From Smittium mucronatum (lineage: Eukaryota > Kickxellomycota > Harpellomycetes > Harpellales > Legeriomycetaceae): a DNA stretch of 49,315 nucleotides. The DNA is taken from contig LSSL01007722.1 in the NCBI GenBank assembly GCA_001953115.1, forward strand, positions 1 to 49,315. Direction: 5' to 3'. Positions 37,591-49,315 of the stretch are shown piece after piece (the stretch's first letter is position 1; each line of letters begins with the position of its first letter). The notes beneath the pieces were generated by a model that made no database searches, was not told where the DNA came from, and was given only the letters and a program-made list of their open reading frames with translations. A program made the position numbers and the translations under genes.

Positions 37591-40500
37591 ATGAACGATC
37601 ATTTCAGTGATGATTCTGATGAAGAAGGATTTTTATCCTCGAAATGTACCCAAGAAAAAAGATCTACAAAAATAGAAAAAAAATCGGAAGGCTTAGGTTC
37701 ACACGGCAGTCATTTTGATTTAAATGATAGATCAAATAGAGTTTCTCTTCCCAAGAGCGTTAGGGAAATAGACGATGTCTATGAAGCACAACAAACTCAA
37801 TCAGTTGTTTTAGGCCCCAAGATAAGCAAGTTGAAACATACTCATCATTATGAAGCTGCTGAAAGCTCTTCGCTTTATCAAAAGAGCGAGTTAATAAATG
37901 AAAGTAACAAAAGCAATGATAAATCTGGAAAGTTAAGCGAATCTCTAAACTCAGTTTCAGTAAAATTTCATTCAGAGCCCCCTAGTCCATTTGAAAATCA
38001 CGACCTTCCCACTGAAACTGGCCATTCATATTACAAGGATTATAAAGGTCCGAATATTGAAAATGACTTAGGTTTGAATGAACCAATAGGAGATAGATGT
38101 TTGTTAAGCGACAAAGGCTATTTCTTGAATTACGAATCAATCCGAAAAATAAATAATTCTTTCGCTACATTTGAAAATAATATACTTCATTTGATTCAAT
38201 CAAACTATAGTCAAATATTCACTCAATATACACCTTATAATTCACCCTCTTCATACTCCCCTGTTAAAAATAAAAATGTATCGCCAAGTACCAACAACCT
38301 ACACTATAAACGTCATTCGAGATTTCATTTCAGGGATTACACTTTCGTAAATCCTCAAATATCCAAAAAATCTTTAATGAATTCCGAAATTATAAATGGA
38401 TTTGCGGCTTTTTCTGACCTCGTAATTTCTATCGATCCTGAAGAATCCAATAATCCGAAAAACTCAGGGAATTCAATTTTTAAAAATAAGCACTCCGAAA
38501 AGCAAAACATGGAAACAAAAAAATTTCCCCGTTTTAAAAAAAAGACTCTTAAAAAAGACATAGTGAGGAAAGGTCCTAAAATCTTTTTAGATTTTAATGA
38601 CTGCAACAATTTTCGAAATACCGAAAAAATTGCTAAAATGACTTTAGATTCCTTAATTCTGACTTTTAAAGGAAGAGAATTCTATAAGAAAACCCATTAT
38701 TTAGACCTCAAATTTCCAAATTCCTCTGTTCATAGTTTTAGCTCAAATTCCTTTATCTTCCCTAGAAATCGTACTGAAGAAAGCTTTTCCACAAAAACCA
38801 TATCCATTATACTCAAATTCATGAAAGATTTAATTTGTCGATTTTCGCTTTCAGGTAAATAAGATTTCTTAAATATCTTTATCTGTCTTATTTTTAAAGG
38901 TATTTCAATTAAATCTCATTCTATCATCTTTTAGCCCAAGTTATGAGCAGATTGTTGGATGCTTTAAAGCCGATAATCACAATGATAGATCCAAACTTAA
39001 ACTCAAGTGTAAACGATCTTTTTCATTTCTGTTGTTCAATATATTTCTTTATCGCTATTCTACAATTTTATTTACATTTTCTATCTTTAATCTTCAAAAT
39101 AGGTGTCCATTATTCCTATTTTATATCTGATTTACTTTTGGAAAATTAACTATCTCAACAATAGTCTAGATAAACCTTTTCTGTCATATAATGAATTTTA
39201 TGAGGATTATATTGACAGATTTTTAACTTCAAATTTTTCTGATTGCAAGTCCTTTCCAGCGCAGTTCCAATTGGTTTTCCATCATATTATAAAGCTTTAT
39301 CAATTGTCAAATATAAAAGGGTCATCTATTTCCAATTCTTCAATGGAATCACAACCAGATCATCTTTCTAATAACTCTTTGCATCTTAAAATAACCCAAA
39401 AGCCAGCTATCATATTTGGTTATAATAGTTTGAAAATATCTAAATCTCGGGGATTACCATATTTTCTTAAAATATTCGAAGATAAATATCATAAGTTCAA
39501 GATTGAAAGCGAAGTTCATCAAAATAGAGACTCTTTAAATTCTTTTTCACAGGGAATAAGTTTAACAGGCGTTTTATTCTCGTCCATACTTAAATCACGC
39601 TCTCACAAGGAGGCTCGAAGTTTACAAAGCTCTCTATTTACCTATTATACATCCTTGGATCAAGAGCTAAGCCCAGAGTGTTTTTTCATGGAATCCATTG
39701 GTTTTTTGACCAAAAATATTTTCGGGGCAGTTGGAACAAAAATATTCATACTAAGAACTTTTTTCGGCATTATAGAGAAACGGTGCTGTCCATTTAATTT
39801 CAACTCTAACGATTTTGAATCAAGGTGTTTATCAAATCAATATTTTCTGTTTCTTTTTCTTTACCTTTCGAATCAAGACAACGGTTTTATTAAGAGCAAT
39901 GAGCCAATACTTTTCGAAAGACTGGTCATGAAGTTTGATTCAATTATTAGTTTCCTTGAAACTTCAAATTCATTAAAGCTGATTTCTTCTATCATATTTC
40001 TACAATTAAAGCCTACATGTTTTATTGAAATCATTAACTCATTTTTTCAGATTCCTGAAGGAGATTTTTCAAACTCTATCTTATCTGAAGCTATACAAAA
40101 GGCATCATCCGTTCTTATAGATGATATTTTTCATTTCTTTTACAACTTTCACAAAAAAATTGTTTATGGGAATATTACGAAGAAGCTGATGTCTTTAACT
40201 ATTCCTGTTCTTGCCAATTCTAGTAACTTAAAGCCAATTCATAAAATGTTCCTGGATCTAGTGATTTCTGACGATTTGTCATTTATTGTAAACAGAATCT
40301 CAATCTTGAATTCAATAGGGAATTTGTCAATATCATTTATGTGTGAAAATCCAACTAAAAATTATGAAGCATCCCGCAATAAAAGACTTTTCTCTTCTAA
40401 TGGTTTCGATTTTGAGAATTTCATCAATTCATGCAAACTAAATTCGAATAAAAATTTTGAACGGATTGTAGGCTCATTTTTTCCAGAAGTAAATCTGTCA

Positions 40501-43500
40501 AAGAGTTTTGTAAAGTTTCCTAATTCTGGCTTGCTTTATTTTTTATCAAATAACAAAATCATATCTTTTGTTCTAACTTCTACAGGACTATTATATTATA
40601 CGAAAAACCAAAAACTAAGTGGCTCAAACAGCTGTTGTGGAATGCCATTAGGACAATTGATGTTATACATTCAGCTTATTTATTTCGCCAAAAACCTTAA
40701 AGGTTTTCTTTCTCTAAAATCCATGCAAAGCCAGATCGATTGTGTTAAATTTTTAACCACCGGTATAAAATCTACTTATGAGGAGATATTAATAAAATAT
40801 ACCGATGATTTTAGATCAAACAATTTTATTAAATCTGGCTTTCATAAATATCTGCTCTTTACTTTGATAAATGATCTCCACGATGCTTGTGATAAAAAGA
40901 AGAACCACAGAATTTATCCCCTACTAAACACATTAATGCAAGATTTGGAAAAGTTAGATACATATAAAAGCATAAAACTTAAATTTTTTTTGGATGGCTG
41001 TAGTTACGATCTTTTAAAATTTCTGCAGATTATCAGATGTAAAATTTTCCATTTGAGAAATCCAAAAAGGGAATATTATTATTCCAACAGCAAAATATCT
41101 CGAATTTTTGGCATAGTTTATCACAGCGAAAATTTGATCCTTAAGAATTATAGCGACCCTATAGATCTTTTGGAAAATTTCGGACTCGAGTCAAATAGTT
41201 TTTCTCACCGAATTGATAAACCTCAAATTGAGGAAATTTTATTATCATCATCAAATGTATCAGGAAATCTTATACTCACCAAGCTTGAAAGCAAATATCT
41301 CAATTTTTTGTTTTATTATCACGAGCTAATACCAACTATATCATTCACTCAGATTCTTGGCCCTCGTTGTTTTAAACAGATTTCTGAACTCGCATCAATA
41401 TCATCTCTTCCAAATCAGATTTTCATTCTTTTTTATTTAGATATTCTTAATAAGAGTGCTATTGAATTTATATCTACAAATCTTTTCACAAGGTAACATT
41501 ATTTGTCTTTCTAATCTCCATTTTTTCATTCAGATAAATTTTTTCAAAAGTTTAATAATATTTTTTTTGTGCTTTTTAAATAATAGCGGGAGATTTGTAG
41601 CATTAGAAAGAGTTTCAAGAGTAATTTCATTTTATTCTGATGTGGTTCCAGTATTTTTTAAATACGTAAATTCCAGAGAGAAACTCAAATTTTTTTCATT
41701 GACAGATAATACCTTAAGATGCTTCACAGATGCCTCCTACCCAGATATGTATGTAAACAGTGTAAATAGTGAGATATATCATAAAATGAATGAAATGTTT
41801 TTAGACAGTTTTCAAATTAGCTCTGATGATAGAGAAAAATTTTCAAAGCTAATTACCGACACTCTTCACAAAAATATCGATGCAGAGTATGAGAAAAAAC
41901 ATTCGAAACTGTACAAAAATTTTATGCTTTCTACAATGAGAATTTCAAACTATAAAATATTGGTTATAGAGGAATCCAACTGTTCTAAACATTATAACCC
42001 AAATCCAGCGGAATGTTACTCAAAGTCTAAAAACACCAAACACACCATCCTAGTTTCACTCTTTTTGTCCATCATAAAACTTAAAAATTCCCTTCCTAAC
42101 TTTGATTTTTTTACAAACGTCCACAGAAATACATTGGCCAAATCAATCATAGATAATTGCACCTCGGAACTTCTCAGAACCACATTTAAGAATTTACCTG
42201 AACTTTTTCCAGCCATTAAATCAAAATTGTTACAAAGTGGTTATGAAAGTAGGATTTTATTAAGTACTTTTGAGAATTCAGTTTTAGGATCAGAATATAT
42301 TGAATATAATGTTAGTAAGGGGATGGTCTTAAATTCATTGAAAGCATTATCCGATTACTTTGATTCCCTTAAAAATGGAAAGTTACCTAACGTAAAGCCA
42401 AAGAGTGCTATCTTCAACATTCTTCCCAAAATATGTCTAATAATGGGGAGAAACAATATTCCCATAAATTCATCTATCAGAAAATTTTATGCGAAATATT
42501 ACTCCAATATTACCAGTCTCAGCCAAAATGCCGATCAAATATTGTCTATTAATTCCAAATCGCAAGAAACTGAATACAATAATATGGGTCCGAAGAGCTT
42601 TAAAGTTGTCCTAGATGATCAAATTAGAAACCCTTCAATACTAAATACGAATTTTATCAAAAACCATCTTAGTTATTCGGATTCAAACTCTTTCATATTT
42701 TTAACCTCACGCTATCTGTCCATTTCAGCATCCACTTTGTTTCTAAAATCTGAAAGCAAGATAAACTTAAATATTTTAAATTCATTATTTCTATTGAATA
42801 ACGATCCAATTTTCATAAATTACAAGGGGAAATTGGAGAGATTTCGAGAAGAGTCTGGAAAATATACTCTAAGGTTGGTTTTCCACGATAGTAGCCGATT
42901 TTTTAATTTGGATTATTTTTATTTATCCGGGTCAGAGTTTTTATACGATCTATCTCCCATGTCTTCTTCAAATATTGAAGATATAAATTATCTTCCTATC
43001 CCTGAGCAAATATTATTTGAAATATTTAAGAATTTAGATCCTTATATTCTTTATTTGTCCAAAATTGTATCCAGAGCCCGTATCAGGTTTATCGAGTCCG
43101 TCGTATTAAATAATGTCAGTTTCTTAGATTCCTCTTCTTCCATTTCAACCTCAATCCTAAATCTTGGTGTTGTTTTAATAAGAAGTCATCTTCTGTACCC
43201 TGAGATAACCGAAAAAATAATTCTTGTGTATTCCATTCTATCCACAAGATATACTATAGACTTTGCTTTAAATAGCAAATATCTACTAATCTGCCCTCTC
43301 CTTTTCAGAGTATATTGTGAATCTGAAATTGTTTTAAGATCTTTCAGATTCCCTTTCAACGCTATGAAAAATCCATGGTTCAACTCAGATAATTTGCACC
43401 ACACCAAAGATTTAGTTTTGTTTGCATTTTCATATTTCCTGAGAGAAAGTGGAATGGATTTCGTGTACCAGTTTTCGTCTTCCTTAATATCGCTTTTATC

Positions 43501-46500
43501 TACTAGTTACGATTTAGAGCTTGAATACTCTTATTTAATGAAAGACTGTTTTTACGAATTAGTTTCTTCTTTAGAAAATATAAATTTGGGCAAAACAAAG
43601 GAGTTTGCAACTAATATTGTGGACCAAGTTCTAGAATTCAATACAAAAAATCAAATATATGATATTAATTATATGGATAATTCTCTATTTCAATTAATGA
43701 ACAGCAATAATATTATTCTGATGAATAAGTTTCTAAGGGAAAATGATTTTGATTATTCAAATATAGAAGATTTAAGGAGAGTGGAAATTTCTGAAGACAA
43801 ATCTAATCCCCATTTCAAACCCAAATTATCCAAAAGTTATTTTAGCTCCATTAAGAACCCTTACTCTGAAAGGTTATGTGCTATACAGAACAATGAAGCA
43901 CTTTTATTACCATTGACAGATTTTTTTAAAATAATCTTGACATTAATGTTTTCAATTAAGAAGGAGAGAGAAAAGGAGAGTTTTGCACATATATTCCAAA
44001 AAATATCCGTGAATTATTTGGAAAGTTACAATAGCTGTGACAAAAATTCGGATCCAGTATTCCAAAATTTCCTCCAGTTTTACATTGGCCATTCTATTTT
44101 TGACTCTACAAACTTGGCCATCGGTAATAGCGGTCCTAAAAAACCAATATCCATCCAGTTTAATAGCCAACGCCAAATTTCCAAAATTTCTATAAGTGAA
44201 AGTGATTTGAGGAACTTTCTCATTTCGCTAAAACCCTCCAGACACGAACCTCATAACTTTAAATACACATTGATATTAATCATTTATACGTTCTTAGAAT
44301 ACGGTAGAAAATTTTCCGGAAGTTATCTGTATTTAATTCACAACCGCATTATTAGCTGTATCAATTCCCTCAACTTATCAAAGGGAAATTTGGATCTTTC
44401 AATATTCATCGGAATAACCGTACATATGATTTTCGATTCTTGCTCTGAAGACGAGTCATTGAATCTTCTGCAAGCATTATCCATTCAATGTAGTTCGCTG
44501 CTAGCTAAGTTTCCTTTTAATGGATTATACCCAGTTGTGGAAAATATTCTTACTTTGATGAAGTCAAAATACTCTCACCACCATATTTTGATGGAACCTT
44601 TACTTGGGATTGCAACTGAGGTCTATATTTTTTCCCTCAGATCTCTAGAGTTAATAAGGGATAGCAATCTATTTTCAGACCCAACTTTGAACAAATCATA
44701 TCTAAATCTAGTAAATATTACCTCCGATTTAATATCTGAAATTTATTATCAAGAAAATAAACTTTTATCAAACGTAATCTCAATCGAAAAACCAGTATCC
44801 ATTGAACTACACGGAATGAATAATCTTTCTTACTCAGATCCTTACTCGGAGAGTTTAATGCTAGAGAAAAGTAGCTTTATGCCATTTCTAATACCCCAAA
44901 GCTATTCCCCCAGAAAAAACAATCTTTATTTTATTAGCTTGTTTCCTCAGATATTCTCCCAAATGTTTTTGAACGATTTAACCTGCATTAAAGCTTATTC
45001 TATGTCTTTAAACAATGAATTATTTTTAAGAAAATGCATTAAATCGTTTCAAATAATCAATTCAGAAAAACTCCAGTACTGCCCTAAAAGCTTTTTGGCA
45101 AAAAAACCATGCTTTTATTACAATTTTATCTATTTTCATCTAAAAAAACAGGTTAAAGATCTAGACGAAAAATCAAAATATCTGAACTTTAATGTCAAAG
45201 GATTGTCTGAAATATCTTTGGACCATGAAGATTTAATTCCACTTCAATATAACTCCAAGGATGACATGTATTGGATCGACAGTATTATTTTGAGTTTAAA
45301 AACATTTACTATCAAGATAATCGAACTGTTAGAGGAAAGGGGGGGAGTTTTAGAGAACTGTCAGTTTGATTGTGATGATGCGTGTGTTTTTTGTCATGGG
45401 GTTAGATCCGACATAATTTTTTATTCGAAAAGTCTTCTTGTAGTGATGTTTAGGTACATTTTTCCCATTACTAATCAGCTAAGATCTACAAATTATACCG
45501 AGAAAGCTGAAGCTATATACACAGGCAGAATTTATGGAGATTTTGATCCCGAATTTGATTTCCTTGGGAAGCTATTAAATTATTTTGAAAGATCATTAGA
45601 CAATTTTAAAAAGATCAATATTGATCCTATAAAGCTGAAACGTAGAGATAAAGACTTAAAACCAAGTTTATTAAAAAAAGTTCAAGATCTCATTGACATT
45701 TCAGGCAAGGTTTCTAGCATTTCCAAATTCAGCTTCCTTTCAAATGTTCGAAAAAATTCAGATACATCTTCAATGTATTCCAGTTCACAAAATTCGGTGC
45801 TCTCTGACGATAATTCTAATTCCAAAAGAGAGATATTAGACTACTTAGAAATTTTGAATTATGATGAACCCGGTTTAGCATTCAGCAAAGATTGTAATCC
45901 TATTTTATTTAGATTTGGTGAAGGTCTGTTATATTTAGGGGATGGTATTAATACTCCATTTAGACCCTTAGACTATTCCTTATGGTCTTTCTTAGAATTT
46001 TTATCCGTTTATATTTCTGATTCCGCATTGTCAGGCGTTTTTGATAATCTTAAAAACGAGATATTTTTGCATCTGGAAAGAGTTGAGGGTTTTTTACAAA
46101 TTTACGAATTCTTGGAAAATTTGCAAACTTTGGAATTAGATTTAATTAGTTATCAGCGGAGCAAAAATGAGTTCGATTATAAGAATTTTTTCGCTTCAAT
46201 GCAAGAATCAAGAGATTCAAATACTCAAGGTGTATTATCACCAAATTCACTTTTTTTTAATATGTTTGGATTAATCGATCAAGGTAATGCATTAGAGCCT
46301 AGTACGTTTGTAGATAATGAAATGATGGATAAACTACAAAAAAATAAAGAAACCAAAAGTAGGCGTCTATTTTCATCAGGAAAAAAAAGTTTAAAAAAAC
46401 TTAGCTTCGCTTTCAGGGAAAGAATGAACTCTGCATTGTACTCTTTGGGCAAAACACTAGACACGTCAAACTCATCGAATTACAAGAATGACTCAAATGA

Positions 46501-48625
46501 GGATCAATTTGATCATTCAAAGCTCTCTATGAAATCTGTTGAAGAAAACCACATTATTATAAATGTCGCAGAAGAAAGTCGTCAACATGTTAATAATAGT
46601 GTTGTAGATGTAGATACGAGAAAAAAATCTAAAATATCTTCTAAAATTAGCGGGAATATCAAAGACGTGCCCATTGATTCTGGTTCTGCAAATATGCTTT
46701 TAAAACTTCCCAAGGAAGATAAAGACTTAACCCTTACTGAAAACAAACCATTAAGCATTAAGATTAGTGATTTTGACAAAAAAACTAGCTCAATAATTAG
46801 CGAGGTTCCCGAAATTTTCATAATGCCAACTGAAATCCATGATTCGGTAATCGAAATGGAAATAGATGGTGAAAAATTTACAAACCCAGAATTTTCCGAA
46901 AAAGATTTGTCTAATATAGAAATTAATCCCGACTCGTTCTCAATGTCTTGTGAACAAACCCCTATTTCTTTGGAAGTTCTTGATAAAAATCGTAGATTAT
47001 CAAATAGCTCTATCTATGTAGAAAAAATAAAGGATAAGTTCAAGGGGGTTAAAAAGCTATCAAAAATGTTCACAGGTATGTTCGAATCTTCCGAAGATAA
47101 AGAAAATAATAGTTCAATTGACGACTATAGCATTTGTAGTAGTGAGTCAAACATTTCTCAAGTATATAGTTCATTCGATTTTACAATTAACCCTTCAAAA
47201 ACCCCAGATTCAAGCGAGATTTTCTCGTTAAAGAGGAGTAAAAGTTTAGTTGATTTTATTAGATTGGACGAGGATTTTGAAACTCTTACTATACACAGAG
47301 CATCTTCTATAGATACCAATACTTTTGGTTGTTCAGCAGGCCATGGAAATTTACATTTTCAACACAAAAAATGCACCAAAATTAAAGCTAGAAACCTTTC
47401 TATGGAATTAAATGGCGCACATGTAAATGATTATTATGTAGGAAAATTTGAATCCAGAGAAAAATGTAAAAGTTGTCTAATTAAAAATTTAGGCGAACCA
47501 TTATCCAGTTACAACCACTATATAACAGATAAGGTTTTTGATATAATACTTAAAAATTCTCAAAAAGAATCATTGACAGTTAATTGTAATATGGGCACTC
47601 AGTTTCTATCAGAATTTAATTGTTCGGACTTTCCAAATTCAAATACTTCCAAAAGAAATTGTTTCTCGGAAGTGCCGTCTTTGGTATTTCAACTTAGAGA
47701 AAACTCACTTAGTTCTAAATCTTGTGTAAATAATTTTTATGAAGAAAATAGAATGAATCATAAAAATTCCAAACTGAAAAGGTGCGTTTCATACCTGGAG
47801 ATCAGCCCTTACTCTGGGTTACGTAAAACTAATGAAGTCGAAAGCAAATGCACTAATGGATCTCTTAAAAAATCTGGTTTAGATGAACCTTTGAAAATCG
47901 GCACTGAATTTCCTACTATTTATCCAATACCAACTTCTAGAAAAACAGCTCAAAAAAAGAGAAATTCTCACTCCTTCTTTGATAGCAAAGATTTGAAGGA
48001 GACATCATCAGCAGAGAGTTTACATAATACATATATTTTTAAAGGCTATGATGATCTTAAAGATCAAACAAATGAAAGAACACTTTCTAAATATAATATT
48101 AAACCTCTTGTTTATGTTCAAATGGGGAAAAAGACATTTATCGAAATGGTAAGATCAATGAGGATTGTAAAAAACGTTATGTATAGCTCCAATATAAATT
48201 TAAATAATGCAAAGAGTGAAGCCTCTAAAAGAGTCAATAATTTAGACGAGTACAAATTCGGGATTTCTAGACCAAGCAGTTTTCGTAAGTCAGTTGATGA
48301 GAAATCTTTACTTTCGGTTGATGAAAATGAAGAACCGAAAAAAAAAACTGAATCGTACGGAAACTATTTGAGTCCTTGGGATCAAAGATCTGAACTCTCG
48401 TTCAAGTCAGACCTTAGTTGCACGCCAACTTTTACTCTGTTTAACAGAAAAATGAATGAAGAACCTAATTTTTATTTCAAAAAACAAAGTCCTAGTACAG
48501 TGATTGATATTCAAACCGCCAATCAAGCCACAGCTTTTGATAGTAGAAAGGCATATAAAAAGTCCTATTTTGTTTTCAAGGCAGTTTTAGAAAGAGCTTT
48601 ATTCAACCAGGATTTAATTAAATGA
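37591..48625 (+). CDS. Giant 3,588-residue protein of unknown function
   Basis: Four exons, 37591-38854, 38935-39008, 39103-41492 and 41587-48625, splice in frame (10,767 bases). The start is the first ATG after an in-frame TAA at 37579. Residues 1-160 are polar, acidic-start (DDSDEEGF) and likely disordered. From about 165 to 2600 the chain is dominated by amphipathic helices rich in Leu/Ile/Phe/Ser, as in HEAT/ARM-type scaffolds. A Cys cluster, CQFDCDDACVFCH, lies near residue 2500. A further folded stretch occupies about 2660-2765. The last ~800 residues are Ser/Lys/Glu-rich and disordered, with basic amphipathic patches (KSLKKLSFAFRERM; FKGVKKLSKMFTGMF) that could bind membranes or partners, plus a weak CxxC near the end. 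I recognise no catalytic motif: no kinase, GAP or ATPase signature. Large HEAT scaffolds such as Furry/Tao3/Mor2, neurofibromin/Ira or UNC80-type proteins are size-compatible but not supported by any motif I can see. Codon use is A/T-rich but clearly coding. Confidence 0.85.
38855..38934 (+). other. Intron 1 of the giant gene
   Basis: 80 bp, GTAAAT...TTTTAG, phase 1. It joins CRFSLS to AQVMSRLLD. The exon 1 frame otherwise ends eight bases later. Confidence 0.8.
39009..39102 (+). other. Intron 2 of the giant gene
   Basis: 94 bp, GTAAAC...AAATAG, phase 0, T-rich throughout. It leaves a 74-base second exon and joins DPNLNSS to VSIIPILY. Donor choice is the least certain of the five introns: an overlapping GTGTAA start two bases upstream exists but breaks the frame. 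Confidence 0.7.
41493..41586 (+). other. Intron 3 of the giant gene
   Basis: 94 bp, GTAACA...TAATAG, phase 2. It joins NLFT to SGRFVALERV. An earlier CAG at 41534-41536 would put an immediate stop in frame, so the distal acceptor is preferred. Confidence 0.8.
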
Positions 48626-49071
48626 TTTTATTTTATTTTCAGTTAGATTTTAGTCCCACAAAATATTAACTTGAAAAAAGCATTTGTATCCAATTTACAC
48701 TTATTTATTCCGACTAAATATATCATTTGAGAAGTAGATTTCTCTTTCTCTTTCTTTTTCTTTTTCTTTTTTTTTTTTTCGCTTAGAATTTTTCATATGG
48801 CTATAAATGGAACCCCGAAAAATTATATTTCATCGTCTTTTTTAGTATGTTTTATTTATATAAATTTTAAGTATTATTTAAGAATGTTCAACCTATTTTG
48901 CTTCTTTTTGCTTCCCTTAGCCTTTTTTGAAAAAACGAAGCAGAAAACACGAACAAGCTATATTCCATTGTCTTTTTTAGTATATGCCGTTGTTATATAG
49001 TATTTTTCCATCCATTTTATAGTAAATTTTATAAATTTGAATTTTTTAAAACCATAAAAGTTATCAGTTAA
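48626..49071. other. 3' flank of the giant gene with polypyrimidine tract
   Basis: Contains an unbroken run of C and T at about 48741-48780, grading from CTTTCTCTTT to pure T. It also holds a diverged pair of TATTYCATYGTCTTTTTTAGTA motifs about 133 bases apart (near 48828 and 48961). A 67-codon frame at 48797-49000 is hydrophobic, spans both motif copies and has no support as a gene. The transcript end presumably lies in the first part. Confidence 0.55.
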
Positions 49072-49315
49072 GCTTTAAACCTCAAAAGTGGACACTTGGT
49101 ACTGATGCCCATAGGATGCTATGGTGGGGAAACGTTCGGTATGAGTGAATACCGAACCAGATCAATACAAAGCGAAATAGATAAAGCAGTACGACTAGTT
49201 GCCAGAGTGGGAAAATCTACAGCTATGGAGAGACTCAGAAATGAGATGGGAATAAAATCAGTTTTTTTGAAAACCAGCGTGGCCCGTGAGCGAGCATTTC
49301 ACAAATGGAAAAATT
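49072..49315 (+). mobile_element. LINE reverse transcriptase, C-terminal fragment (partial)
   Basis: An open frame of 81 codons runs to the window edge. It reads VLMPIGCYGGETFGMSE, then EIDKAVRLVARVGKSTAMER, then NEMGIKSVFLKTSVARER. This is the region after the polymerase domain in fungal LINE (non-LTR) retrotransposons: a conserved P-x-x-x-YG-x-E-x-x-G element, then the Q-x-x-x-D/N-x-x-x-R-L helix and the L-x-x-E-x-G-I motif. An in-frame TAA at 49069 and unrelated A/T-rich DNA before it show that the copy is 5'-truncated or disrupted at about 49072. The absence of internal stops suggests a young insertion. Its 3' end is outside the window. Confidence 0.8.

Noticed and set aside
48797..49000. 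67-codon frame downstream of the giant gene
   Set aside because: Spans a diverged sequence duplication, is hydrophobic low complexity, and lacks any supporting feature.
1..49315. CRISPR array, bacterial operon or rRNA genes
   Set aside because: No regularly spaced direct repeats, no Shine-Dalgarno-led gene clusters and no rRNA-like sequence. Introns and LINE remains show that the DNA is eukaryotic.

Overview
This is a eukaryotic nuclear window, almost certainly from an early-diverging filamentous fungus. The intergenic DNA is extremely A+T rich, and the few real genes are islands in it. The genes are split by short GT-AG introns (58-94 bp by my splicing). One gene is a recognisable fungal DEF1 (N-terminal CUE domain, long Gln-rich tail), and the right edge carries a LINE reverse-transcriptase fragment. 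By inference the style suits a Zoopagomycota/Harpellales-type gut fungus better than an anaerobic gut fungus, whose proteins are usually Asn-rich. The sequence alone does not prove this.

Layout. 1-9,800: A/T-rich desert with no gene I can support. It holds one full-length copy (A) of a ~630 bp retroposon and a G-quadruplex-like run. 9,800-12,500: a more complex block upstream of DEF1, with decayed coding-like frames on the minus strand and a perfect 38 bp palindrome. 12,518-15,368: DEF1 homologue (three exons, 907 aa). 15,761-16,096: convergent small coiled-coil protein on the minus strand, tentatively a BORCS5/LOH1CR12-type BORC subunit. 16,100-37,590: a 21 kb transposon graveyard. It contains a possible relic near 20.5 kb, a collinear decayed piggyBac-type transposase (about 25.25-26.80 kb), two inverted and nearly identical retroposon copies (B and C) about 4 kb apart, a 48 bp 5'-truncated copy (D) between them with a 13 bp target-site duplication, and TA microsatellites. 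37,591-48,625: one huge gene, four exons, 3,588 aa by conceptual splicing, which I do not recognise. 48,626-49,071: its 3' flank with a long polypyrimidine tract. 49,072-49,315: 3' part of a LINE reverse transcriptase, cut by the window end.

The three protein genes are independent transcription units. DEF1 links ubiquitin to stalled RNA polymerase II, the small protein may act on lysosome/vacuole positioning, and the giant protein looks like a helical scaffold with disordered ends. The most rewarding new material is the retroposon family, whose copies share a poly(A)-type end and a common length and mostly carry convincing target-site duplications; the piggyBac relic; and the giant orphan protein.
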